Assembly: GCF_001298735.1 (NCBI RefSeq)
Contig: NZ_CYSP01000001.1
Span: 248,001 to 312,000, forward strand
Length of the DNA: 64,000 nucleotides
Direction of reading: 5' to 3'
DNA from: Propionispora sp. 2/2-37
GTDB lineage: Bacteria > Bacillota > Negativicutes > Propionisporales > Propionisporaceae
This document shows positions 56,697-64,000 of the stretch, one piece after another. The stretch's first letter is position 1; the number at the start of each line of letters is the position of its first letter. The notes beneath the pieces are model-generated. The model saw nothing but the letters and a program-made list of their open reading frames with translations. It did not search any database and was not told the origin of the DNA. Made by a program: the position numbers and the translations under genes.

Positions 56697-56782
56697 ATAT
56701 GTTGTATTTTTCTTTCGGGCAATTTATAGTACAATGATATGAGGATTAGAAGATACAAAAATCCATTTAAAGGGTGAAAACA

Positions 56783-57577
56783 ATGGTGAAAATTGCAATT
56801 ATCGGTGGAACAGGGGTATATGATCCTTCCATTTTGAGTCATATACAAACTATGGAAGTGGTTACACCTTATGGAGATGTCAACTTTCAGGTGGGTGAAT
56901 TCGAAGGAAAAAATATTGCATTTATTCCTCGGCATGGCAGTAAACATTCCATTGCGCCACATTTAATTAATTACCGTGCCAATATTTGGGCGATGAAAAA
57001 AATAGGTGTGGAAAATATTCTTGCCACAACTGCAGTCGGTTCTTTAAATGTTAATATGAAACCGGGTGATTTTGTTCTGGTGGATCAATTTCTTGACTTT
57101 ACCAAAAGCCGGGTTAATACTTTTTATGAGGGCGGTGAGCGCGGCGTTGTACACGTTGATGTAACCAGTCCTTATTGTCCTTCTTTGCGGCAATTGCTGC
57201 TGGAAGCTGGAAATAGCTTGGGTCTTACTATGCATGACAGGGGAGTATATGTGTGTGCAGAAGGGCCACGTTTTGAGACTCCGGCGGAAATTGCTATGTT
57301 TAAAAAACTGGGGGGCGATTTGGTCGGTATGACTAACGTTCCGGAAGTAGTGCTGGCACGCGAAGCGGAGATCTGTTATTCTACTATTTCTATGGTTACA
57401 AATTTTGCCGCTGGTATATCCACTTCACCGTTAACTCATGCTGAAGTTGTCGAGGCAATGAATGCCAATACGCACAACATTAAACAGTTGGCCATGGCCG
57501 CAATTAAAAAGTTAAATCTTGAACGGGATTGTAACTGCCGTCATGCCTTGGCGGAATACGGTGGGTTTAAACTGTAA
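56783..57577 (+). CDS. mtnP: S-methyl-5'-thioadenosine (or thioinosine) phosphorylase
   Basis: 264 residues from ATG 56783; AAAGGGTG is upstream. GGTGVYDPSIL, IPRHGSKHSIAPH, and GMTNVPEVVLAREAEICY match the MTAP branch of purine nucleoside phosphorylase II. Splits MTA into adenine and MTR-1-phosphate. Because an MTA/SAH deaminase is in the same cluster, methylthioinosine may be the real substrate. Confidence 0.9.
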   Translation: MVKIAIIGGTGVYDPSILSHIQTMEVVTPYGDVNFQVGEFEGKNIAFIPRHGSKHSIAPHLINYRANIWAMKKIGVENILATTAVGSLNVNMKPGDFVLVDQFLDFTKSRVNTFYEGGERGVVHVDVTSPYCPSLRQLLLEAGNSLGLTMHDRGVYVCAEGPRFETPAEIAMFKKLGGDLVGMTNVPEVVLAREAEICYSTISMVTNFAAGISTSPLTHAEVVEAMNANTHNIKQLAMAAIKKLNLERDCNCRHALAEYGGFKL

Positions 57578-57589
57578 GGAGGGAACTTT

Positions 57590-58633
57590 ATGCGATCATT
57601 ACAGTGGGATGGTTCGTCTCTAACGTTGCTGAATCAAACACTTCTTCCCGGTAAAGTGGAATATATTAACTGTCATGACTATCGTAAGGTAGCCGATGCC
57701 ATTAAAAGACTGGAGGTACGTGGTGCCCCGGCAATTGGCGCCGCCGCTGCTTTTGCGATGGTATTGGGAGCGCGTGAAATTGCCGGAAATGAAACGGATA
57801 TATATCCCGGAATACAAAGCATAGCAGCTGAGTTGAAGCAAACAAGGCCTACGGCAATCAACTTGGCTTGGGCGGTTGACCGTATGCTCAGCGTTGTGGA
57901 AGCCCATAAAAGAGATGTTTCAGAAAGAATATTGGCTGTTTTGGAACGGGAAGCTGTGCTGATAGCTGATGAAGACAGCCGTGTCAATCAATTAATTTCC
58001 AAACATGGAGCGGGACTTTTTTCCCAACCTACGGCCATATTAACACATTGTAATACCGGTGCCCTCGCCACCGTAGAACATGGAACTGCACTGGGAGTTA
58101 TTCGCAAAGCTTGGTCCGAAGGCAATATAAGCTGCGTTTTTGCCGATGAAACCAGACCGTTGTTACAGGGAGCCCGCTTGACAGCATGGGAATTAATGCA
58201 GGATCATATTCCAGTCAAACTGATTACCGATAATATGGCCGCCTGGGTAATGCGTAAACGTATGGTTCAAGCTGTCATTGTGGGGGCGGACCGCATTACC
58301 CTCAATGGAGATGTCGCCAATAAAATCGGTACATATGGTGTGGCAGTACTGGCAAGGGAGCATAACATTCCTTTTTATGTGGCAGCTCCTGTTTCCACTT
58401 TTGATTTTTCGCTGGAAAGCGGGGAAGAGATTCCGATCGAAGAGCGTAATCCGGAGGAAATTACTACCATAGCCGGTGTACGTATTGCACCGGAACAGGT
58501 TGGTGCATATAATCCGGCTTTTGATATAACCCCACATTCTTTAATAACAGCAATTATTACAGAGTATGGGGTTATACGAGCTCCATATCCGGAAGCAATT
58601 GCAAAAATAAAAATTAAAAAGGGTGAAAATTAA
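57590..58633 (+). CDS. mtnA: Methylthioribose-1-phosphate isomerase
   Basis: 347 residues. [11 protein letters not shown], the [10 protein letters not shown] motif with the catalytic Cys, and [18 protein letters not shown] match MtnA (eIF2B-alpha-like fold). Makes MTRu-1-phosphate. AAGGAGGG precedes ATG. The dehydratase (mtnB) and later steps are not in this window. Confidence 0.95.
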   Translation: MRSLQWDGSSLTLLNQTLLPGKVEYINCHDYRKVADAIKRLEVRGAPAIGAAAAFAMVLGAREIAGNETDIYPGIQSIAAELKQTRPTAINLAWAVDRMLSVVEAHKRDVSERILAVLEREAVLIADEDSRVNQLISKHGAGLFSQPTAILTHCNTGALATVEHGTALGVIRKAWSEGNISCVFADETRPLLQGARLTAWELMQDHIPVKLITDNMAAWVMRKRMVQAVIVGADRITLNGDVANKIGTYGVAVLAREHNIPFYVAAPVSTFDFSLESGEEIPIEERNPEEITTIAGVRIAPEQVGAYNPAFDITPHSLITAIITEYGVIRAPYPEAIAKIKIKKGEN

Positions 58634-58634
58634 A

Positions 58635-59876
58635 ATGGAATCTATGGTTCGGGATATTTCACTGGCACCGCAGGGGACTGATAAAATTAACTGGGTTAAA
58701 GGGTTCATGCCGGTACTAAATGTGTTAAATGATGAGTTATCGGCAACAAAACCGCTTACTGGTAAAAATATTGTCGTCACCATGCATCTTGAGGCGAAAA
58801 CAGCCTATCTAGCCTTGGTATTGAAAAATGCCGGAGCTAATATAGCGGTTACAGGCAGCAATCCTTTATCCACTCAGGATGATGTTGCGGCAGCACTTGC
58901 CGAGCAGGGAGTAAAAGTATATGCCTGGTATGATTGTACAGCGGAAGAGTATGAGCAGTTCCTTCACAGGGCGCTAGACACAAAACCCCACATTATCATT
59001 GATGATGGCGGTGATTTAGTATCACTGCTGCATACTTCCCGCAGTGATTTAGCCGCTAATATTCTCGGAGGCTCGGAAGAAACTACTACTGGTGTGATCC
59101 GTCTGAGAGCGCTGGAAGCTGAGCAACGCTTAAAGTTTCCCATGATGGCAGTTAATGATGCCTATTGCAAATATTTATTTGACAACCGCTACGGTACTGG
59201 CCAATCTACTTGGGATGGCATTATGCGTACCACCAATTTGACGGTAGCCGGAAAAAATGTGGTTGTTGCCGGTTACGGGTGGTGCGGAAAAGGTGTGGCC
59301 ATGAGAGCCAAAGGTCTTGGCGCCAGCGTTATTGTGACCGAAATTGATCCTATTAAAGCGATAGAAGCTGTATTCGACGGATTCAGAGTTATGCCGATGA
59401 GCGAAGCAGCAAAAATAGGTGACATTTTTGTTACTCTAACCGGTTGCAGGGATGTAATCCGCCGTGAACATTTTCTGCAAATGAAATCCGGCGCCATTAT
59501 GGCCAATTCCGGTCACTTTGATGTGGAAATAAATAAGCACGACCTGGGACAGTTAGCGGTTTCCAAGCGTATAGTCCGTAAAAACATTGAAGAGTTTGTA
59601 CTCACAAGCGGGAAAAAAGTATATTTGCTGGCAGAAGGACGCTTGGTTAATTTGGCTGCAGGCGACGGGCATCCAACAGAAATCATGGATTTATCCTTTG
59701 CAATGCAGGCTTTGTCCGTTCTGCATATTGCCAAACATGCTGGAGAAATGGAAAATAAAGTTTATGTAGCTTCTGATGCTTTAAATTCCCGTGTGGCATT
59801 ACTTAAACTTCAAGCCATGGGCGTAGCCATTGACCATTTAACATCTGAGCAGGAAGCCTATCTGCACCAGGCCTGA
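58635..59876 (+). CDS. S-adenosylhomocysteine hydrolase family, archaeal-type (or S-inosylhomocysteine hydrolase)
   Basis: 413 residues from ATG 58635 (AAAAAGGGTGA upstream). NAD domain [15 protein letters not shown] and GHFDVEI are typical. In the substrate region human-type HMTVETA is HLEAKTA, the form seen in short archaeal/thermotogal enzymes. These positions contact the adenine ring, so the base preference may differ. It would release homocysteine from SAH, or from SIH if MtaD acts first. 4 residues after mtnA without a gap. Confidence 0.88.
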   Translation: MESMVRDISLAPQGTDKINWVKGFMPVLNVLNDELSATKPLTGKNIVVTMHLEAKTAYLALVLKNAGANIAVTGSNPLSTQDDVAAALAEQGVKVYAWYDCTAEEYEQFLHRALDTKPHIIIDDGGDLVSLLHTSRSDLAANILGGSEETTTGVIRLRALEAEQRLKFPMMAVNDAYCKYLFDNRYGTGQSTWDGIMRTTNLTVAGKNVVVAGYGWCGKGVAMRAKGLGASVIVTEIDPIKAIEAVFDGFRVMPMSEAAKIGDIFVTLTGCRDVIRREHFLQMKSGAIMANSGHFDVEINKHDLGQLAVSKRIVRKNIEEFVLTSGKKVYLLAEGRLVNLAAGDGHPTEIMDLSFAMQALSVLHIAKHAGEMENKVYVASDALNSRVALLKLQAMGVAIDHLTSEQEAYLHQA

Positions 59877-59911
59877 CAACAACTACCAGGAAAGATAGGG
59901 AGGCGGAAAGA

Positions 59912-61207
59912 ATGGGAAATACATTATTGCTCAAGAATGCGGATATTTTGAGTGCAAGCGGCACGGTTACACCTGCTAATATTAGTATTACTGATACAGT
60001 AATTACTGAAATTGGCGAGTGTGATGGGTTCAGGGCTGACAAAATCATTGATTGTACAGATAAACTGGCAATTCCCGGCCTAATTAACGCTCACACTCAT
60101 GCAGCCATGACGTTATTTCGAAGCTATGCCGATGACATGTTGCTAATGGATTGGCTGGAAAATAAAATATGGCCGGCAGAGGCCAATTTGACAGCGGAAG
60201 ATATTTATTATGGCAGTTTATTGGCTATTGCCGAAATGATAAAAACGGGGACTACAACCTTTGCAGATATGTATTTTGAAATGCCGCATGTGGCCCAGGC
60301 CGTATCCGAAAGTGGTATCAGAGCGGTCTTATCGCGCGGTATGGCTGGTGTTAGCCCTAATGCCGAACAGGCTTTAACTGAAAGTGAATCTTTTTTCCGA
60401 CAATATCACAATGCAGCAGATGGACGGATTACAGTCATGCTTGGGCCGCATGCTCCATACACGTGTCCTCCTGAATATTTAAAGCGGGTGGTTGGGTTAG
60501 CTCAGCGTCTGGGAGCCGAAATACATATCCACTTATCGGAAACTGCCGGTGAAGTAGAAAACTGCATTCAACAGTATGGTCAATCACCTATCGCCTTAAT
60601 GGCTGATCTGGGACTTTTTGAGTGTGGAACGCTAGCCGCACATTGTGTGCATGTTTCGCCTGAAGATATTCATATTATGCAGCAAAAGCAAGTTCGTGTG
60701 GCCCATAATCCGGGAAGCAATATGAAATTAGCGAGTGGTATCGCACCCGTTTCACAAATGCTCAAAGCCGGTATCTGTGTTGGTTTGGGTACAGACGGGG
60801 CTGCCAGTAATAATAACCTGGATATGTTGGAAGAACTACGTTTGGCAGCATTGCTACATAAGGTCAATTTACAGGATCCTTTAGTGATACCGGCAAAAGA
60901 AGCTTGTCGTATGGCTACTCACTATGGAGCACGGGCTTTGGGGTTGGAAAAAACCACAGGAGTCATTGCCCCGGGGTACAAGGCGGATATTGTTCTGTTG
61001 GATATGAAAGCTCCCCATTGGTATCCTCGCCACGATCAGGTTTCCTTATTGACATATTCAGCCTCTTCCGGAGACGTCCATACCGTTATTGTTAATGGGA
61101 AAATTCTGCTGGATAATCGTACATTAACCACAATAGATGAAGAACGTCTGGTGCATGAGGCTCATCACCGTAGTATGAGATTGACCGGCAAATCCTTGTT
61201 ACAATAG
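59912..61207 (+). CDS. mtaD: 5'-methylthioadenosine/S-adenosylhomocysteine deaminase
   Basis: 431 residues, amidohydrolase superfamily. Metal ligands H61 and H63 (NAHTHAAM), HIHLSET, AHCVHVSPED, and GTDGAASNNNLDM. The WLENKIWPAE segment is characteristic of MtaD. Deaminates SAH and MTA to the inosyl forms in the characterised Thermotoga enzyme. ATG 59912 follows GGGAGGCGG. Confidence 0.92.
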   Translation: MGNTLLLKNADILSASGTVTPANISITDTVITEIGECDGFRADKIIDCTDKLAIPGLINAHTHAAMTLFRSYADDMLLMDWLENKIWPAEANLTAEDIYYGSLLAIAEMIKTGTTTFADMYFEMPHVAQAVSESGIRAVLSRGMAGVSPNAEQALTESESFFRQYHNAADGRITVMLGPHAPYTCPPEYLKRVVGLAQRLGAEIHIHLSETAGEVENCIQQYGQSPIALMADLGLFECGTLAAHCVHVSPEDIHIMQQKQVRVAHNPGSNMKLASGIAPVSQMLKAGICVGLGTDGAASNNNLDMLEELRLAALLHKVNLQDPLVIPAKEACRMATHYGARALGLEKTTGVIAPGYKADIVLLDMKAPHWYPRHDQVSLLTYSASSGDVHTVIVNGKILLDNRTLTTIDEERLVHEAHHRSMRLTGKSLLQ

Positions 61208-61235
61208 AAACTCTTTTACGTCATCCATAGTCATT

Positions 61236-61262
61236 GCAAAATAGGAGGGCAAAATAGGAGGG
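61236..61262 (+). repeat. Tandem 13-bp duplication containing a doubled ribosome site
   Basis: GCAAAATAGGAGG occurs twice in direct succession (61236-61248, 61249-61261), giving two Shine-Dalgarno sequences before the aminotransferase start. Confidence 0.85.
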
Positions 61263-61269
61263 TTTTTAT

Positions 61270-62439
61270 GTGTTGGCAATAAATCAAGCGACTAGAATGA
61301 ATCATTTAATGTCTGCTATTTTTACACAAATGGATGATTTGCGCAAAGCGGAAATCAGTAGGGGAAAAGATGTTGTTACGTTAAGTATCGGTAGCCCGGA
61401 CATGCCTCCGGCACAACATATTATGGAGGCATTAGCTCATGCCGTATCCGAATCCGCTAATTATGGATATACCCTGTCAAAAGGAACGGAAAAACTGCTC
61501 AATTCCATAGCAGAATGGTATAAGCGTAAGTTTTCCATCTCTCTGGACCCGGAAACAGAAATCCATTCATTAATGGGATCGCAGGATGGGCTTTCTCACA
61601 TTGCTATGTGTCTGGTTGACCCTGGTGATGTAGTATTAGTTCCTGATCCGGGCTATCCCATTTATACGGCCGGCCCGTTGATTGCAGGAGCGGATTTATA
61701 CCGAATGCCGCTTATTCCGGCAAATGGTTATTTACCGGATTTAGACACTATTAGTAAAGATGTACTGCGCCGTACTAAAATGATGATTATTAATTACCCT
61801 AATAATCCCTTAGCAGCAACAGCAACACAAAATTTTTTCAGTAAAGTGGTTGATATTGCTAACCGCTATTCTTTTGTGGTTGTTCATGATTTTGCTTATA
61901 GCGAACTGGTATATGACGGTTACCGTCCCGATAGTTTTCTATCCGTCCCTGGTGCAAAAGAGGTGGGCATTGAACTTCACTCTCTTTCGAAAACCTATAA
62001 TATGGCAGGCTGCCGTATCGGTTTTGCTGTAGGAAATCGCAGGATTATTGAATTATTAGGACGTCTAAAATCAAATATTGATTATGGCGTGTTTTACCCG
62101 ATACAGCAAGCCGCTGTGGCCGCCCTTAATGGTTCGCAACAATGTGTTAAAGATTTAGTTGCTTGTTATCAAAGACGGCGTGATGTACTTATTCATGGTT
62201 TCAATAAGTTAGGATGGACAACCCCGAGTCCTAAGGCATCTATGTTTGTTTGGGCTCCCGTACCTACAAGGCAATCCTCTCTGGATTTTACAGTAGACCT
62301 GTTGAAAAATACGGGTATTGCTGTTATTCCAGGCATCGCTTTTGGTGAATATGGTGAAGGTTTTGTCCGTATTGCACTCGTTCAGCCAGAAGAACGGTTG
62401 AGAGAATGTGTTGAAAGATTGTCCGGCTGGTTAGGTTAA
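61270..62439 (+). CDS. PLP-dependent aminotransferase, LL-DAP aminotransferase-like
   Basis: 389 residues from GTG 61270; TTG 61273 is also possible. Fold type I class with NYPNNPLAA, D in VVHDFAYSELVYDG, and PLP lysine K241 in SLSKTYNMAGCRIGF. This form of SLSKTYNMAG is typical of the DapL-like branch. A role in lysine/DAP synthesis would fit with dapF at 11.7 kb, but a broader aminotransferase serving the iorAB or methionine salvage genes is possible. An out-of-frame ATG at 61268 starts a 4-codon ORF over the start. Confidence 0.8.
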   Translation: MLAINQATRMNHLMSAIFTQMDDLRKAEISRGKDVVTLSIGSPDMPPAQHIMEALAHAVSESANYGYTLSKGTEKLLNSIAEWYKRKFSISLDPETEIHSLMGSQDGLSHIAMCLVDPGDVVLVPDPGYPIYTAGPLIAGADLYRMPLIPANGYLPDLDTISKDVLRRTKMMIINYPNNPLAATATQNFFSKVVDIANRYSFVVVHDFAYSELVYDGYRPDSFLSVPGAKEVGIELHSLSKTYNMAGCRIGFAVGNRRIIELLGRLKSNIDYGVFYPIQQAAVAALNGSQQCVKDLVACYQRRRDVLIHGFNKLGWTTPSPKASMFVWAPVPTRQSSLDFTVDLLKNTGIAVIPGIAFGEYGEGFVRIALVQPEERLRECVERLSGWLG

Positions 62440-62490
62440 TACTTAGTTATCCAGATGATATATAACTATATACAAAGGAGTGTGATCTCA

Positions 62491-63069
62491 ATGTCAATCG
62501 ACAAAAAAATTCCAGTAGGTATTTCGGCACGTCACGTACATATAACACGTGAACATCTGGATATTTTATATGGTCCGGGATATCAGTTGACATTTAAAAA
62601 GGCACTGGGACAGCCAGGACAATTCGCTGCGGAAGAAGTGGTTGATCTGGTCTCGGAAAAAGGGACCTTCCCTAAGGTAAGAATACTGGGGCCTGAAAGG
62701 AAACAATCACAGGTGGAAATCTCTCTTTCAGATGCTTTAAAATTGAAAATAGCCCCGCCGGTGCGTGATTCCGGCGACATTAATGGCTCGGCACCCATTA
62801 GGCTGGTTGGCCCCAAAGGCCAGTTAGAACTTCGAGAAGGCGTTATTGTCGCTGCTCGCCATATTCATATGACCCCTGCCGATGCTGCTGAGTTTGGCGT
62901 AGAAGATAGGCAAATTGTAAAAGTAAAGTGTGAAGGGACAAGGGGACTGATTTTCGACAATGTATTAATCCGGGTAAGTGAACAGTCATTATTAGAAATG
63001 CATGTTGACACAGATGAGGGCAATGCAGCCATGATCAAAACAGGTGATTTTATTACGATTATAAAATGA
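62491..63069 (+). CDS. pduL: Phosphate propanoyltransferase (PduL)
   Basis: 192 residues from ATG 62491 (AAAGGAGTG upstream). Two repeated zinc motifs: ARHVHI (H15, H17) and AARHIHM (H124, H126). PduL exchanges acyl-CoA and acyl-phosphate. There is no microcompartment targeting peptide at the N-terminus, so it is the free housekeeping type, possibly serving as acetate phosphotransacetylase. Confidence 0.94.
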   Translation: MSIDKKIPVGISARHVHITREHLDILYGPGYQLTFKKALGQPGQFAAEEVVDLVSEKGTFPKVRILGPERKQSQVEISLSDALKLKIAPPVRDSGDINGSAPIRLVGPKGQLELREGVIVAARHIHMTPADAAEFGVEDRQIVKVKCEGTRGLIFDNVLIRVSEQSLLEMHVDTDEGNAAMIKTGDFITIIK

Positions 63070-63088
63070 TTATTATACGGGGTGCCGC

Positions 63089-63122
63089 AAAAACTGCCCT
63101 ACAGTGCTGTGGGGCAGTTTTT
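63089..63122 (+). terminator. Terminator after pduL
   Basis: Perfect 11-bp stem AAAAACTGCCC / GGGCAGTTTTT with a 12-nt loop; the right arm supplies the T-tract, extended by TTTGTT. Confidence 0.92.
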
Positions 63123-63206
63123 GTTACAGATGTTTTCTGTAGAAGGATTTAGTGCCAAGTTGGCGAATAGTATAAGGTACTGTAATTTTGGGGTGGATTG
63201 ATTAAA

Positions 63207-64000
63207 GTGACGGATGCATTGCATGCTACCATGTTAGATACAGTAGTCAGCTACATTTCTTCATCATTGATAACTGTGGATTCAAAAGAGAAAATCGCAT
63301 ATATTACTATTAGCAGACACAATTCACACAACCTGCAGTATTTTATTGGCAAAAATTTGTTTAACTTGCTGAAGAAAGCTTGTAATGCCGGAAACTATCA
63401 GTTGCTGTATAACGCTTATAAAGAATGCGTTACATCGCATCAGTCGGTCCACATTTCCAAAATATTTCATATAGGGGTGCGGGGATTAAGTGAATATTTT
63501 TCATGCGATTTTTCCTTTGTATCCGAACAAAATTGTGTAATTATTTTTATAAAAAATATCACTGAATCGATATTGATTGAAGAAGAGTTCACCTGTATGT
63601 CGGAGCAATACGAAAGTTTAAATCGGGATCTTTATATTGCCATGTCGAATTTAGAGTTTCGCATGATGGATATTGAACAGGCACATAAAAAAATTGCTGC
63701 TTTATATCGGATTACTTCCATCGTTCAAAAAACAGTTAATGAACAGGAAGTTTTAAATGAAATCCTGGATGGTATTACAAGAGAATTGGGCTTTACTCAT
63801 GTATCGATTTTGTTATATGATGAAAAGAGAAAAGAATTAAAAACGAAGGCACAACGTGGTTTTGCTGACGATGTACGAATTCCGTTAGGGGACGGAATTA
63901 CCGGATATGCCGCTTTGCATCGGGAATTGGTGTATGTTGAGGATGTAAGCCAAGATTCACGCTATATTCCCAGAAATAATGGCTGCATTAGCGAAGTGGC
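63207..64000 (+). CDS. GAF-containing sensor protein, partial (3' end outside window)
   Basis: My translation from GTG 63207 gives about 264 residues to the window end. Residues 1-about 125 resemble a PAS-like domain (LDTVVSYISSSLITVDSKEK, then VIIFIKNITES). A coiled coil follows at about 130-175, then a GAF domain (about 172 on: TVNEQEVLNEILDGI, FTHVSILLYDE, GDGITGYAA, SRYIP). A histidine kinase, GGDEF or activator output would come next but is outside. GGGGTGG is about 10 nt before the start. Confidence 0.7.
   Translation, partial: MTDALHATMLDTVVSYISSSLITVDSKEKIAYITISRHNSHNLQYFIGKNLFNLLKKACNAGNYQLLYNAYKECVTSHQSVHISKIFHIGVRGLSEYFSCDFSFVSEQNCVIIFIKNITESILIEEEFTCMSEQYESLNRDLYIAMSNLEFRMMDIEQAHKKIAALYRITSIVQKTVNEQEVLNEILDGITRELGFTHVSILLYDEKRKELKTKAQRGFADDVRIPLGDGITGYAALHRELVYVEDVSQDSRYIPRNNGCISEV

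Overview
The window reads as a chromosomal housekeeping segment of an anaerobic Firmicutes-lineage bacterium, most likely a Negativicute of the Sporomusa/Pelosinus type. Supporting signs are Firmicutes regulators and neighbourhoods (RemA, omega, Gmk, RqcH, a PrkC/Stp/RsgA cluster), S-box, RFN and ydaO-type riboswitches, a SpoVK remnant, an indolepyruvate ferredoxin oxidoreductase, and a methylthioadenosine/SAH salvage cluster. The taxonomic placement is inference from gene content; no rRNA or tRNA gene was seen.

Layout. 1-850: edge of a probable mobile element (serine recombinase cut by the window start, plus a 48-codon gene upstream). 1-5 kb: M23 peptidase, an orphan HlyD-type adaptor, a 5'-truncated spoVK fragment, then a coupled Era-like GTPase, a UbiA-like membrane protein and a small anchored protein. 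5-8.8 kb: lspA, an RluD-type synthase and pyrR, convergent with rqcH. 8.9-12.6 kb: calcium-type P-ATPase and dapF. 12.7-25.4 kb: exported unknown, yicC, remA, gmk, rpoZ, coaBC, S-box metK, priA, def, fmt, DUF116, rsmB, rlmN. 25.4-32.9 kb: two FHA proteins, PP2C phosphatase, SEDS protein, class B PBP, PASTA kinase and rsgA behind a near-consensus promoter. 33-36.7 kb: FMN-riboswitch riboflavin operon. 36.7-41 kb: YfcE-like phosphoesterase, hslO, rpmB (minus), DUF1858 protein, recG. 41-44.7 kb: mostly minus-strand accessory genes (HipA-like, tandem-repeat protein, FixX, FixC) around a 4-OT tautomerase, with a perfect 27-bp inverted repeat covering both convergent gene ends. 44.8-54.3 kb: ydaO-type (c-di-AMP) riboswitch and 3D-domain protein, guaB, class A PBP, TagA/WecG, psd-pssA, GT2 transferase, surE, TIGR04086-like protein. 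54.3-63 kb: iorAB, then mtnP, mtnA, SAH-hydrolase-like, mtaD-like, aminotransferase and pduL. The window ends inside a GAF-containing sensor gene.

How the genes fit together. Envelope growth is a strong theme: SEDS/PBP, PASTA kinase and phosphatase, class A PBP, 3D hydrolase, TagA, Psd/PssA. One-carbon/SAM metabolism is another: MetK behind a SAM riboswitch, many methyltransferases, and a late cluster that disposes of the SAM by-products SAH and MTA. The points most worth a second look are the SAH/MTA cluster (possibly using deaminated intermediates), the GTPase/UbiA-like mini-operon, the 27-bp palindrome, FixCX without FixAB, the duplicated-fold 190-residue protein, and an iorA start region with a strong ribosome site but no standard start codon at the right distance. 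All starts were chosen by eye from ribosome-binding sites and family N-termini.
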